Notes: generated by a model from the letters alone, not told the origin. A stretch of DNA of 64,000 bases from an uncultured bacterium (GCA_949295325.1 CASFKG010000001.1:455928-519927), one strand, 5' to 3'; numbered from the stretch's first letter, positions 53,511 through 62,438 are shown. Numbers and translations are program-made.

Positions 53511-53633
53511 CCGGAGCTTGCCGTAGCAGGCTGAGAGGAACCATGTATCTGGCTCGACGGATTACCTGAACTGGATAATGCCAGCGGAGGAAGGAAAATG
53601 CATCTTTTTCCTCCGGGTATGGAGGAATTTTTT
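53511..53633 (+). promoter_or_regulatory. TPP riboswitch with terminator/SD-sequestering platform
   Basis: The thi-box signatures CTGAGAGG (53531-53538) and ACCTGAACTGGATAATGCCAGCG (in two parts, 53563-53585) define the aptamer. Platform: TTCCTCC (53608-53614) can pair either with GGAGGAAGG at the aptamer's 3' edge (53586-53594) or with GGAGGAA (53621-53627), which is the ribosome site of thiT and is followed by six T. Bound TPP should favour the second pairing, giving both termination and blocked translation. Confidence 0.93.
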
Positions 53634-54650
53634 ATGGAGAAGACCATTTCCCTTAACGTCGGGGAAAGCAAAACGGGGAAACTTGTCGCGACCGCCGTTT
53701 CAAACGGATTAGGAATCATCGCGTTCCTGTTCCTATTCGGACCTTTGGTTTCTTCGGTTCTTAGCAATGGAACGGAAGGACTGTTGTCCATGGTAGGTTT
53801 ATTTTCCGGGGAAGGAGTCTTCTCCGTCGGGTTCCTGTTCTCCTTCCTCTTCCTGCTAGCCTCCATCGGCTTTGGAATCGGAGGGTATTTCAAGAAGGAC
53901 CTCGGCACCGTCTCGATGATTCTCTATTTCCTTACGGCTTGCTTCTTCATCTGCGTTCCTTCCTTCTACGACTATGCCTTGTCGCTCAAGGGTCTTGCCG
54001 AAGGCGCGGTCGTCTCCGGTTACGGCTGGGCCCTAATCGTCGTCATCGTCCTCTGCTTTATAGCCGGATTCGGAGAGCTGATAATCGAAAACAAAATCGA
54101 CCCGCTTTCCATAAGCGAGATATCCGAGATGGCCGTTCTCATCGGTCTTGCCGTTGTACTCGACATCTATGTGTCCATCGATATCGGTCCGACCGGCGGA
54201 TCGCTTAACTTCTGCATTATCCCCCTATATTTGATTGCCTTGCGTTCGGGTCCGGCGAAAGGCTTTGTCGCCGGCGGCATCGTGTTCGGCTTTCTGACCT
54301 GCCTTACCGACGGTTACGGGTTCTATTTCTTCCCCTTCGACTACCTTATCGGGTGGGGAAGCATCGGAATAATAGGTTTCTTCCACAAGTGGATATTCGA
54401 CAACAAGGGAAGCGGATATACCCTGACAGCGATAATCGCCATTTCCCTTTCCGCCTTGCTATCGACACTAGTCAGAATGCTCGGTAGCAGCGTCAGCAGC
54501 ATCATCTTCTACGGCTACACCTTTTGGGAGGCCATGGCCTACAACGCGACGTATTGCCTGCCGACGATGGTACTCGGCATCGTGGTGGTGCTTGCCCTTT
54601 ATCTGCCTCTCAAAACCGTCAATAACATGTATAAAGTCCGCAGGAATTAG
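53634..54650 (+). CDS. thiT: Thiamine ECF transporter S component with extra N-terminal membrane domain
   Basis: 338 residues from the ATG seven bases after GGAGGAA. The C-terminal ~185 residues are ThiT-like (IDIGPTGGSLNFCIIPLYLIALRSG split at about 178-200, GFLTCLTDGYGFYFFPFDYLIGWG, HKWIFDN). ThiT is normally about 190 residues; here about 145 more, with three or four TM helices, precede it. The TPP riboswitch upstream supports thiamine uptake. The N-terminal part has no recognised family; no ECF ATPase genes are in view. Confidence 0.88.
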   Translation: MEKTISLNVGESKTGKLVATAVSNGLGIIAFLFLFGPLVSSVLSNGTEGLLSMVGLFSGEGVFSVGFLFSFLFLLASIGFGIGGYFKKDLGTVSMILYFLTACFFICVPSFYDYALSLKGLAEGAVVSGYGWALIVVIVLCFIAGFGELIIENKIDPLSISEISEMAVLIGLAVVLDIYVSIDIGPTGGSLNFCIIPLYLIALRSGPAKGFVAGGIVFGFLTCLTDGYGFYFFPFDYLIGWGSIGIIGFFHKWIFDNKGSGYTLTAIIAISLSALLSTLVRMLGSSVSSIIFYGYTFWEAMAYNATYCLPTMVLGIVVVLALYLPLKTVNNMYKVRRN

Positions 54651-54838
54651 CAATATCTACCGTTTTCCGGGGGATTTGCGGACAAAAACACGAAACTTAC
54701 TTGATCTTCATTATTTCCACGTTATCCGCGCATAAGCCTTATTTCCTCTTTCTATTTAGCCATTACGCTATTTTGGTTCCGCAATTTTGCCTTAGGTGGA
54801 AATCCAAAATTCTTCTTTGGTAGTTTCAAATTCTAGGC

Positions 54839-54844
54839 TATATT
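54839..54844 (+). promoter_or_regulatory. -10 element of membrane-protein gene (leaderless)
   Basis: TATATT ends 9 nt before the ATG at 54854. The 54651-54838 gap holds nothing else I can support. Confidence 0.5.
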
Positions 54845-54853
54845 GCTCTAGCA

Positions 54854-56095
54854 ATGGAAAAAGAAGAAAAGAAAATCGAAGCAGCCGCCGAGGCCGGCGA
54901 AAGCGAATTCAGCGATGCGGAGGTAGAGCAGCCTGCCGTCGAAGAGCCGGAGCCCAAGGCCGAGGAAAAGCCCGCTGAAGAAAAAACAGAAAAGCAAGAG
55001 CCAGGCAAATCCGAGAAAAAGGAACAAGTCGCCTATACCTACGATGACAGCAATTTGGCCAACATCGAAGCGGCACGCGCCGGTTTCCTCAAGAGCTATT
55101 CTTCCCTTAGGAAATGGTCTTTCTTCCCGACCATTGCCCTAATCGCCGTCATACTCGCGGCCTTCATCGTCCCGAATTCTATCCCCGGTGTCGACCCCAA
55201 CGTTTCGCTATGGATATCCATAGCCGTGGTCGCGGTGGTCATCGTTGTCTTGCTGGTCCTAAGCTATTTCAAACGCAAGAAGACCAACGTAATGATGAAG
55301 GACTACTTCAACAAGTTCTACACCTATACCGACGAGTACGTCTTCCATGGGACCGGAGTTACCAATCTCCAAGGCAACATCGATAGCAAGCTTACCCGCG
55401 AGGAATTCGAGGAGTGCGGTTTGTACAAAGACATTTTCTCGGTCGGTTCGAGGGCCTCTTTGCTCTTCAACTACGGCGGCAAGAAGTGCGGCATCGCCGA
55501 CGCGGCGGCGCAGGTCAGGGGCCAGAAGTCCGCGGTTACCGTATTCGTCGGAAAGTTCTTCCGCGCCCCCAATACCTATAAGGGCGAGCCACTCGTCATC
55601 TATCTGAAAGGCAACGACCGTGCCTTGCCTCCGACCGGGGTTGACGACATGGACGTCATTACCGAGGACAAGACCATGATCGTCCGTGGGAACGATTTGG
55701 CAAAGAAATCCTTCACCAAGAAAATCAAAGATGCGGTCAAGGCTTTCAAGACCGACGATACCTTGGTCGACCTGACCATCAAGATCGAGGAAGGAAAAAC
55801 TTTCGTTTTGCTCGGCTACGAAGATACCCTCATGATCCTTCCGATGGAAAAGCCCTTCAATCCGGGGCCGACCGCCCATTATCGTGACGACATGAAGAAG
55901 GTCTTCGCCTTGGTAGATACCATCGATGGCATCGGCCGCGGAAAGAAGCCGGGGGAAGAGAGCGAGGAGGAAGACGGTCCGGCTCCTACCAAAGAACCGG
56001 AAGCGGCTAAAGAAGGCACCGATGATTCAACGGCCGCGGAATCCGAGTCCAAGGGATCCGACCCCCTGCCGGGAGAAGCTCCAAAAGGGGAATAA
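54854..56095 (+). CDS. Membrane protein with acidic disordered ends, DUF3137-like core (tentative)
   Basis: 413 residues. An acidic Ala/Glu/Pro/Lys-rich N terminus (about 1-60), two TM helices (about 88-108 and 116-138), a soluble domain (about 150-355) and an acidic tail (about 355-413). The core layout (two helices then a beta-rich domain) resembles DUF3137 proteins but I am not sure. A terminator follows. Confidence 0.7.
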   Translation: MEKEEKKIEAAAEAGESEFSDAEVEQPAVEEPEPKAEEKPAEEKTEKQEPGKSEKKEQVAYTYDDSNLANIEAARAGFLKSYSSLRKWSFFPTIALIAVILAAFIVPNSIPGVDPNVSLWISIAVVAVVIVVLLVLSYFKRKKTNVMMKDYFNKFYTYTDEYVFHGTGVTNLQGNIDSKLTREEFEECGLYKDIFSVGSRASLLFNYGGKKCGIADAAAQVRGQKSAVTVFVGKFFRAPNTYKGEPLVIYLKGNDRALPPTGVDDMDVITEDKTMIVRGNDLAKKSFTKKIKDAVKAFKTDDTLVDLTIKIEEGKTFVLLGYEDTLMILPMEKPFNPGPTAHYRDDMKKVFALVDTIDGIGRGKKPGEESEEEDGPAPTKEPEAAKEGTDDSTAAESESKGSDPLPGEAPKGE

Positions 56096-56120
56096 AAAAG
56101 AACGCGACTTTTGACTTAAG

Positions 56121-56148
56121 GGGAACTCTGGTTCCCTTTTCTTTTTTG
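56121..56148 (+). terminator. Intrinsic terminator
   Basis: GGGAAC and GTTCCC around TCTG, then TTTTCTTTTTT. Confidence 0.85.
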
Positions 56149-56200
56149 CATGTCAACGGCGAAAGGGATTATTAGTTTAATTAAATGGGCATCTTTAACT

Positions 56201-56206
56201 TATAAT
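56201..56206 (+). promoter_or_regulatory. -10 element of DUF402 gene (leaderless)
   Basis: Consensus TATAAT ends 7 nt before the ATG at 56214. Confidence 0.7.
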
Positions 56207-56213
56207 AGGCGCC

Positions 56214-56765
56214 ATGGAGAGAAAGGCCTTCCTGAACAAATGGATCACCGTCATGGCCTATAAGCACGACGGGACGGTCCATCGGCTCTGGTCTCCAGCC
56301 TATCTCGTAGGAGAAACCTATGATTACTGGGCCTTGGCCTCCAGGGCTTCATTGGTCAAGGAATCCGACGGCCGGGAGTGGATTACCAAGGAACATGCGA
56401 TTTTCTATCTCTTCAAGCACGAATGGATGAATGTAATTAGCATGTTCAAGGAAAAGGGCATCTGCTTTTACGCGAACATCGCCTCCCCGGCGATAATGGA
56501 CCAAGGCATAATCAAGTACATCGATTACGACCTCGACCTGAAACTGCTTCCCGACGGCAAAGAGAAGGTTTTGGACGTCGACGAGTACGCGGAAAACGCT
56601 AAAAGCTATGGCTATGACGATCGGCTCATGATGGCCATCCGCAAGTCCTTCCGCAAAACGGAAAAACTATTGGAAGCAAGGAAATTCCCCTTCGACGAAA
56701 GGGAAGTCACGCGTCTATTTTCGAAATTCGAAAAGGAGACGAGGCCAATCGTCAAAAAGTTCTGA
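56214..56765 (+). CDS. DUF402 nucleoside tri/diphosphatase (Ntdp-type)
   Basis: 183 residues. HDGTVHRLW, the aromatic/acidic core FYANIASPAIMDQGIIKYIDYDLDLKLLPDG (split; about 84-115) and VLDVDEYAENAKSYGYDD match the DUF402 family, of which Ntdp in staphylococci removes phosphates from nucleoside di- and triphosphates. Leaderless. The last 14 bp overlap the convergent reductase gene. Confidence 0.88.
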   Translation: MERKAFLNKWITVMAYKHDGTVHRLWSPAYLVGETYDYWALASRASLVKESDGREWITKEHAIFYLFKHEWMNVISMFKEKGICFYANIASPAIMDQGIIKYIDYDLDLKLLPDGKEKVLDVDEYAENAKSYGYDDRLMMAIRKSFRKTEKLLEARKFPFDEREVTRLFSKFEKETRPIVKKF

Positions 56766-57636
56766 ACAATTCTTTCAATACGATGTCGGCCTCCCGGAAT
56801 CCGGGTGCCATTCTTTTTTTGTGATCCGGGGAGTAGGCACAGTCGCCAACCGCGTAAACGTGGTCGGAGACCCTGAAGGCGGAATCGACCTTTAATCCCA
56901 CTCCGGGATCGGCTTTCTCGAACCCGAAATAATGAGGCGCTGGCATGGCCCCGAAATTGACCAGTATGTCGTCTACGTCCAGCAGTTGCTTTTCGTGTGT
57001 TTCGGTGTTTTCTATCTCGGTCTGGACTACCCTACGCCCATCGAGAATCAGCTTCGAAGGCACATAGGGGAGATGTAAAACGACGTCGCACCCCCTAATC
57101 GTTTCCGGATTCCCCCGGAATTCCCTTCTCCTATGGATTAGGTCAACTTTCGCGTGGCCGCTCAATTCCTTGGCCCAGTCCAAGGCGGAATCGCCCCCGC
57201 CGAAGATGGCCACGCGCTTTCCGTAGAGTGTGTTGGGCTCCTTCAAGGAATAATGGACATTGTTCGCATCGTCTCCGTCCAGTCCGAGTTTCCTTGGGAC
57301 GTATCTTCCAAGCCCGGTGGCAATTATCATCGCCTTGGCGAGGTAGGTCTCCCCGTTCGTAACCGCGAAGGTTCCTTCTATTTTCAAAACCTCCGTATTT
57401 TCCTTGATTCTCTTTGGGTCGACCTTGGACAACAGACAGGCGAATATTTCCTTGGCTTTCATGGTTCCGATTTCTGAAACGTCCACGACCGGCTTTTCGG
57501 GATAAAGGGCAAGGACCTGCCCGCCGACGTTCCCGGCTTCTAACAGCAGATAGTCGGCTTTCTTTTCTTCCAACCGTCCGGCTAGGTAAATGCCGACCGG
57601 TCCGCCGCCGATGATCAGGTAGTCGCAAACACGCAT
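56752..57636 (-). CDS. Ferredoxin/flavodoxin--NADP reductase, type 2 (YumC-like)
   Basis: 294 residues. FAD motif YLIIGGGPVGIYLA (about 5-18), GGQVLALYPEKPVVDV, NADP motif VAIFGGGDSALDWAKEL (about 144-160), and C-terminal VYAVGDCAYSPDHK. It lacks the CxxC of thioredoxin reductases, which fits type 2 ferredoxin-NADP reductase. Leaderless start shares a palindromic promoter region with the tsaE operon. Confidence 0.9.
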   Translation of the reverse strand: MRVCDYLIIGGGPVGIYLAGRLEEKKADYLLLEAGNVGGQVLALYPEKPVVDVSEIGTMKAKEIFACLLSKVDPKRIKENTEVLKIEGTFAVTNGETYLAKAMIIATGLGRYVPRKLGLDGDDANNVHYSLKEPNTLYGKRVAIFGGGDSALDWAKELSGHAKVDLIHRRREFRGNPETIRGCDVVLHLPYVPSKLILDGRRVVQTEIENTETHEKQLLDVDDILVNFGAMPAPHYFGFEKADPGVGLKVDSAFRVSDHVYAVGDCAYSPDHKKRMAPGFREADIVLKELFRTF

Positions 57637-57645
57637 GGCTATTTT

Positions 57646-57667
57646 GATATACCACTAGTGGTATACT
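57646..57667. promoter_or_regulatory. Palindromic bidirectional promoter (two leaderless genes)
   Basis: A perfect 18-bp palindrome, TATACCACTAGTGGTATA (57648-57665), carries both -10 elements: TATACT on the plus strand (57662-57667), 8 nt before tsaE, and TATATC on the minus strand (57646-57651), 9 nt before the reductase gene. Both mRNAs should be leaderless. Confidence 0.7.
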
Positions 57668-57675
57668 TGGCAAGC

Positions 57676-58155
57676 ATGAACTCCATCTCTAAGCAAAAGT
57701 TTGAATATCGGTCAGGCTCCCCGGAAGAAACGCTGTCTCTCGGGAAAAAACTGTCCAAGTGCCTTTATCCCGGCTGTGTATTGACCCTGATAGGCGATCT
57801 AGGGGCCGGAAAGACCCTTTTTACCTCGGGCATTGCCAAGGGACTTGGCATAGACGAGTCCATCACCTCCCCGACCTTCAATATCCTCAAGGTCTACGAG
57901 GAAGGCACCCTTTCCCTTTACCACGTCGATGCCTATCGCCTCAAGGACGGGAACAGGGACATCGGCTTGGAGGACTATATTTACGGGGATGGCATAACCG
58001 CGGTCGAGTGGCCGGAGTTCATAGAGGAACTTCTTCCCGAAGAACGGATCGCGGTTCGTATCGTCCCGGTTGACGAGAACACCCGCCTTTTCGAATTCGA
58101 AGCCGTAGGCGGAAAAAGCATCGAAGCATTGGAGAAACTAGAGGAACTACTATGA
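57676..58155 (+). CDS. tsaE: tRNA t6A biosynthesis ATPase TsaE
   Basis: 159 residues from the leaderless ATG (an upstream in-frame GTG at 57658 lies in the -10). Walker A GDLGAGKTLF (about 40-49), SPTFNILKVYEEG, YHVDAYRLK and EWPEF are family hallmarks. TsaE resets the TsaBD complex in N6-threonylcarbamoyladenosine synthesis. Overlaps tsaB by ATGA. Confidence 0.96.
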   Translation: MNSISKQKFEYRSGSPEETLSLGKKLSKCLYPGCVLTLIGDLGAGKTLFTSGIAKGLGIDESITSPTFNILKVYEEGTLSLYHVDAYRLKDGNRDIGLEDYIYGDGITAVEWPEFIEELLPEERIAVRIVPVDENTRLFEFEAVGGKSIEALEKLEELL

Positions 58156-58757
58156 GCTTGGGATTATTGATAGACACTTCCTTTACTACCCTCAGGGTAG
58201 GTTTGGAGGCAGACGGAAAGCTTATTGCCAAGAAGGAAGAGAAGGCCTTCCGCAAGCAAAGCGAATTGCTTGTCCCCTATATAAAGTCCTTGCTTGAACA
58301 AACGGGTTATAAAGGCAACGACATAACATTGGTCGTGGCCGGGAAGGGACCCGGTTCGTATACCGGGGTCCGTATCGGATTAACGGTGGCGAAGACCGTC
58401 GCTCTTGCGCTTAACGTGCCCCTATACCTTGTCTCGTCGCTATATCTGCTCAAGGCGGGAGACCAACCCACCGTGTGCCTCATGGATGCACGGAACAAGA
58501 GGAGCTACATGGGTGTCTACGAAGGCGACAAGGTCATCATGGATGACGCGGCGGTCGCCAATGAAGAAGTCGCCAAAGTGCTCTCCGAGCATCCCGAATG
58601 GAAAGTCGGGGGAGATACCGCCTATCTTGGCATCGAGCACCAAGAAGACGACGTCTTCTCGAATCTTCTCGGTGCAGTCAAAGAAAGGTATGAGTGCGAT
58701 CCCTTAAGCGCCAGGCCGAGTTATCTGAAGGAGCATTACGATGTGCCGCATCTCTAG
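58152..58757 (+). CDS. tsaB: tRNA t6A biosynthesis protein TsaB
   Basis: 201 residues. LLIDTSFTTLRVGL start and KGPGSYTGVRIGLTVAKTVAL (split; about 59-79) are diagnostic. TsaB is an ASKHA-fold partner of TsaD. GAGGAA five bases before the ATG; 17-bp overlap with the next gene. Confidence 0.95.
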   Translation: MSLGLLIDTSFTTLRVGLEADGKLIAKKEEKAFRKQSELLVPYIKSLLEQTGYKGNDITLVVAGKGPGSYTGVRIGLTVAKTVALALNVPLYLVSSLYLLKAGDQPTVCLMDARNKRSYMGVYEGDKVIMDDAAVANEEVAKVLSEHPEWKVGGDTAYLGIEHQEDDVFSNLLGAVKERYECDPLSARPSYLKEHYDVPHL

Positions 58758-59184
58758 GTGCGATAAATCGGATGCACCGGCCTTGGCCGAACTGGAAAAG
58801 CAGTGCTTTGAGTACCCCTTCAGCGGAAAAGACTTCGAAAACGAATTCGAAAACAACCCTTTTGCGGCGATTATCGCTTTATGGATCGAAGAATCGCTAA
58901 TCGGTTACCTCGAATACATGGTTACGTACGACTCTAGCACGGTGGTAAGGATCGGCGTTCTCCCGGCTTTCAGGAGGAAGGGCTTCGCTTCGAGGCTATT
59001 CCATGCGATGTTCGAAGAATTAAAGGCTCTGGAAGAACCACCTTCCACCTCTACTTTGGAAGTATCGGTGGACAACGTCGGGGCCATCGCCTTGTATAGG
59101 AAAGAAGGCTATGTCGAAGCCTCGGTAAAGAAGGGATATTACAAAGACGGCAGCGATGCCATCTACATGGTGAAGGGATTATGA
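58741..59184 (+). CDS. rimI: Ribosomal-protein alanine N-acetyltransferase
   Basis: 147 residues. GNAT fold with the acetyl-CoA loop VLPAFRRKGFASRLF (about 77-91) and the C-terminal VSVDNVGAIALYRKEGYVE. RimI acetylates the N terminus of ribosomal protein S18 and sits between tsaB and tsaD in many Bacilli. Confidence 0.93.
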   Translation: MCRISRCDKSDAPALAELEKQCFEYPFSGKDFENEFENNPFAAIIALWIEESLIGYLEYMVTYDSSTVVRIGVLPAFRRKGFASRLFHAMFEELKALEEPPSTSTLEVSVDNVGAIALYRKEGYVEASVKKGYYKDGSDAIYMVKGL

Positions 59185-60200
59185 GCAACATATTGGCAAT
59201 CGAATCTAGCTGCGACGAAACCGCCGTCGCGGTTCTCTCGGGCGACAGGCTTCTGTCTTCCGTCATTTCCTCCCAGATCGACATGCACCGGAAGTACGGA
59301 GGCGTCATGCCGGAAATTGCTTCGAGGCTGCACGTGGAAAATATCGGCGTCTGCCTGAAGGAAGCCATCGGGAAGTCCGGTCTTTCCTTCGGAGACATGA
59401 ATGCTTTCGCGGTAACCCGCGGACCGGGGCTTGCCGGATGTCTCCATGTCGGCGTCCAGGCCGCCAAGACCCTTTCCATGCTTTACGGCAAGCCGCTTAT
59501 AGCCGTCCACCATTTAGCCGGGCATATCTACGCGAACGAATACGTCGGGGAGCTAAAGTTCCCGCTTCTTGCCGTGGTCGTTTCCGGCGGCAATTCCGAA
59601 CTCGTCTATATGCCAAGGCACATGGAATTCGAGGTGCTCGGGGCTACGCGCGACGACGCGGTCGGGGAGTGCTACGACAAGGTCGCGAGGGTTCTCGGCC
59701 TTCCTTATCCGGGCGGCCTGCCCATCGACCAGAAAGCCAAATTCGGCAGGCATACCTACGACCTGCCGCTGCCATTAAGGGCCAAGGGGACCTACGACTT
59801 CTCCTATTCCGGTCTGAAGACCGCGGTGATAAATCTAGTCCACAAAATAGAGAGCCGCGGCGAGAAGGTCAATGTCGAGGACATGTGCCGCAGCTTCCAA
59901 GATACGGCCATAGAAATGATAGTGAGCCACGCGATTGCCGCGGCAAAAGACAAGGACGTCCGACAGATCGTCCTTTCCGGCGGCGTGAGCGCCAATTCCT
60001 ATCTCCGTTTGGAAATAGAACGCCGTCTTCTCGATTCCGGAATCGAAGTGCTTCTCCCTCCTTTGTGGTGCACGACCGACAACGCGGCCATGATCGCGAA
60101 GGTGGCAAGCCACCTCTACGACATGAAGTTCTTTGCCCCGCTCGACATCGCACCCGATCCCAATTGGAAGATCGAGGACTGGCGGAAACTTTCCTTGTAG
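59181..60200 (+). CDS. tsaD: tRNA N6-adenosine threonylcarbamoyltransferase TsaD
   Basis: 339 residues. ILAIESSCDETAVAV start, metal-binding HHLAGH (about 111-116), VSGGNSELV, SGGVSANSYLR (about 263-273) and DNAAMIA. Transfers the threonylcarbamoyl group to A37 of ANN-decoding tRNAs. Last gene of tsaE-tsaB-rimI-tsaD, joined by ATGA to rimI. Confidence 0.97.
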   Translation: MSNILAIESSCDETAVAVLSGDRLLSSVISSQIDMHRKYGGVMPEIASRLHVENIGVCLKEAIGKSGLSFGDMNAFAVTRGPGLAGCLHVGVQAAKTLSMLYGKPLIAVHHLAGHIYANEYVGELKFPLLAVVVSGGNSELVYMPRHMEFEVLGATRDDAVGECYDKVARVLGLPYPGGLPIDQKAKFGRHTYDLPLPLRAKGTYDFSYSGLKTAVINLVHKIESRGEKVNVEDMCRSFQDTAIEMIVSHAIAAAKDKDVRQIVLSGGVSANSYLRLEIERRLLDSGIEVLLPPLWCTTDNAAMIAKVASHLYDMKFFAPLDIAPDPNWKIEDWRKLSL

Positions 60201-60202
60201 CG

Positions 60203-60211
60203 TGCTAAAAT
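60203..60211 (+). promoter_or_regulatory. Extended -10 of asnS (leaderless)
   Basis: TGCTAAAAT; TAAAAT (60206-60211) ends 7 nt before the ATG at 60219. Confidence 0.65.
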
Positions 60212-60218
60212 CTCGACC

Positions 60219-61592
60219 ATGCAGGATAGTCTAGTAAAAGATCTATACGCCCAATACGAAGAAGGGCGTCTATCGGAAACGGAAATCGCCTTGGAAGGTT
60301 GGGTAAGGACCAACCGCGATAACGGAAAGATCGGTTTTATCGAACTCAATGACGGGACCAGTTTCAAGAACATCCAGATCGTCTATGACGGCGATAGCGT
60401 GCTTGGCGAAAAGATGCGCCACTACAAAACCGGAGCCGCCATATCGGTAAAAGGCAACCTCAAGCTTACGCCCGGTGCCCCCCAGCCTTTCGAACTCAAA
60501 GCCGTCGAAAGCGAACTAATCGGCGACGTGGATGCCGATTATCCCCTCCAGAAGAAACGGCATTCCTTCGAGTTCCTGCGCGAAATCGCCCATCTTAGGC
60601 CGAGGACCAATACCTTCAATGCCCTCTACCGGGTACGTTCTGTTTTGGCCTATGCCATCCATTCCTTCTTTTTCGAGAAGGGATTCGTCTACGTCCATAC
60701 CCCGGAAATAACGACAAACGACGCAGAAGGAGCGGGACAGTCCTTCGAAGTGGTTACCCGGGCCAAGGATCCCTACAAGGATTTCTACGGCACGACCGCG
60801 AGTCTCACCGTTTCGGGACAGCTCCACGTCGAGCCTTTCGCCCTTGCCTACCGCAACGTCTACACCTTCGGCCCGACATTCCGGGCGGAAAAATCCAATA
60901 CCCCGCGCCATGCCTCGGAGTTTTGGATGATCGAACCGGAAATGGCTTTCTGCGACCTCAAGGGCGATATGGAGGTAATAGAGGCTTTGATCAAGCATTG
61001 CATCCGGTTCGTCAGGGCCCACTGCAAGGACGAAATGGCCTTCTTCAACCAGTTCGTCGACAAGGGCCTGGACGAAAAACTTGACAGGGTGCTGAATAGC
61101 GACTTCAAGGTCATGACCTATACCGAGGGCATCGAGATACTCAAGAAAGCCGTGGCCGACGGACATAAATTCGATAACCCCAACATCTACTGGGGAATGG
61201 ACCTGCAAAGCGAACACGAGCGTTATCTGACGGAAGCCGTGGCCAAAGGACCGGTATTCCTCATCGACTATCCCAAGGAAATCAAGGCCTTCTACATGAA
61301 GGAAAACCCGGACGGCAAAACCGTGGCCGCCTGCGACTTGCTCGTGCCTCTAGAAGGCGAAATTGTCGGAGGTTCGCAGAGGGAAGACATCTACGGAAAG
61401 CTTAAGGAAAAGATGGAAAAGGCCGGCAACGCCGAGGGACTGGCCTGGTATTTGGACCTGCGCCGCTACGGCGGCTGCTCCCACTCCGGCTTCGGCCTCG
61501 GATTCGATAGGTTCCTTGCCTATCTGACCGGCATGGCCAACATCCGCGACACCGAGCCTTATCCAAGGACCTACGGGAACCTGAAGTACTGA
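60219..61592 (+). CDS. asnS: Asparagine--tRNA ligase
   Basis: 457 residues. N-terminal OB fold (about 22-110), class II core with HTPEITTNDAEGAG (about 155-168), TFRAEKSNTPRHASEFWMIEPEM (split; about 219-241) and motif 3 GFGLGFDRFLAYL (about 426-438). The RHASEFWMIE wording distinguishes AsnRS from AspRS. Its own leaderless promoter overlaps the end of the t6A operon. Confidence 0.97.
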   Translation: MQDSLVKDLYAQYEEGRLSETEIALEGWVRTNRDNGKIGFIELNDGTSFKNIQIVYDGDSVLGEKMRHYKTGAAISVKGNLKLTPGAPQPFELKAVESELIGDVDADYPLQKKRHSFEFLREIAHLRPRTNTFNALYRVRSVLAYAIHSFFFEKGFVYVHTPEITTNDAEGAGQSFEVVTRAKDPYKDFYGTTASLTVSGQLHVEPFALAYRNVYTFGPTFRAEKSNTPRHASEFWMIEPEMAFCDLKGDMEVIEALIKHCIRFVRAHCKDEMAFFNQFVDKGLDEKLDRVLNSDFKVMTYTEGIEILKKAVADGHKFDNPNIYWGMDLQSEHERYLTEAVAKGPVFLIDYPKEIKAFYMKENPDGKTVAACDLLVPLEGEIVGGSQREDIYGKLKEKMEKAGNAEGLAWYLDLRRYGGCSHSGFGLGFDRFLAYLTGMANIRDTEPYPRTYGNLKY

Positions 61593-61593
61593 T

Positions 61594-61761
61594 ATGGAAA
61601 ACGATAATCCTTTGATCGTCGACAATCCCCCCGAGGCCAAATCGCCTAAGAAAATCGCGGAAGAGAAACTCTCCCGCAAAAGGATTTTCTACGCGATAGT
61701 CGGGCTTTGCTTGGTTTTGGCCGCGCTCATCGTCTGGGAGATCGTCGACCTTTTCCTCTAG
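61594..61761 (+). CDS. Small single-pass membrane protein, 55 residues
   Basis: Opens two bases after the asnS stop. A charged cytoplasmic part (MENDNPLIVDNPPEAKSPKK) is followed by one TM helix (about 33-53, IVGLCLVLAALIVWEIV). Orientation and coupling to asnS make it a plausible real gene; position and topology recall SecE but no sequence motif supports that. Its last 4 bp overlap the convergent gene. Confidence 0.55.
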   Translation: MENDNPLIVDNPPEAKSPKKIAEEKLSRKRIFYAIVGLCLVLAALIVWEIVDLFL

Positions 61762-62438
61762 TCCCCTTTCTTTCCTTCTTCCTTCTTTTCGTCCTCTTTC
61801 TTGCTGGGATTGCCCTTCAGGGCAAAGGCATCGAAGTAATTGAAGCTTTCCAGATGGTGATCGTAGATGCTGGAGGCCCTTTTGTTCGTCCTAAGTAGAC
61901 GTGAAACGTAACCTAGGCTGACGACTAGGTAATATACGCCCGAGACTATCCATATCGGCATGACGGTATAGGCCAGCCAATAGTCGGCGACGGCGTGGGG
62001 GAGGCCTCCGTACTCGTCGTCCATAAGTGGAGGGAAGCGGCACGGAAGCGTTATTCCGAAGAATTCGTGGAAGTTATCGGGGTTGCTCCAGTCGAAACGG
62101 TAGAAAAGGGTCGAGAACTGCCCTATGAGATCGTCGCCCCAGCGGCCGGTAGCCGTGTTGGCAAAGACGAATATGAGCAGTCCCAAGACCGCCAATCCCA
62201 CGGGGATAAGGGATTCCTGGAAGTAGATCCGGTGGTTTTTCTTCTTGGCCAGGGCCTTGAAACTTGCCGGGTCATGCACGGTCCCGGTCCTCGCGGCCTT
62301 ACCCATTTCCCGATCGATGCGGTCACCCTGGACTTCCATGAGCTTTCTTATCGCCATGCCGATCAGGCCGAGAAGGATGAAGACCACGACGAAAATAACT
62401 AGAAGGGCGATGAGAAGCTTTTTGTCACTGCTGTCCAT
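61758..62438 (-). CDS. Membrane protein of unknown function, three to four TM segments
   Basis: 226 residues from the second of two adjacent ATGs, six bases after GGAGG (the first at 62441 is too close). TM helices near 9-30, 75-95 and 150-175; basic/acidic C terminus. Third gene of a minus-strand trio with overlaps of 14-17 bp. Family not recognised. Confidence 0.7.
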   Translation of the reverse strand: MDSSDKKLLIALLVIFVVVFILLGLIGMAIRKLMEVQGDRIDREMGKAARTGTVHDPASFKALAKKKNHRIYFQESLIPVGLAVLGLLIFVFANTATGRWGDDLIGQFSTLFYRFDWSNPDNFHEFFGITLPCRFPPLMDDEYGGLPHAVADYWLAYTVMPIWIVSGVYYLVVSLGYVSRLLRTNKRASSIYDHHLESFNYFDAFALKGNPSKKEDEKKEEGKKGD

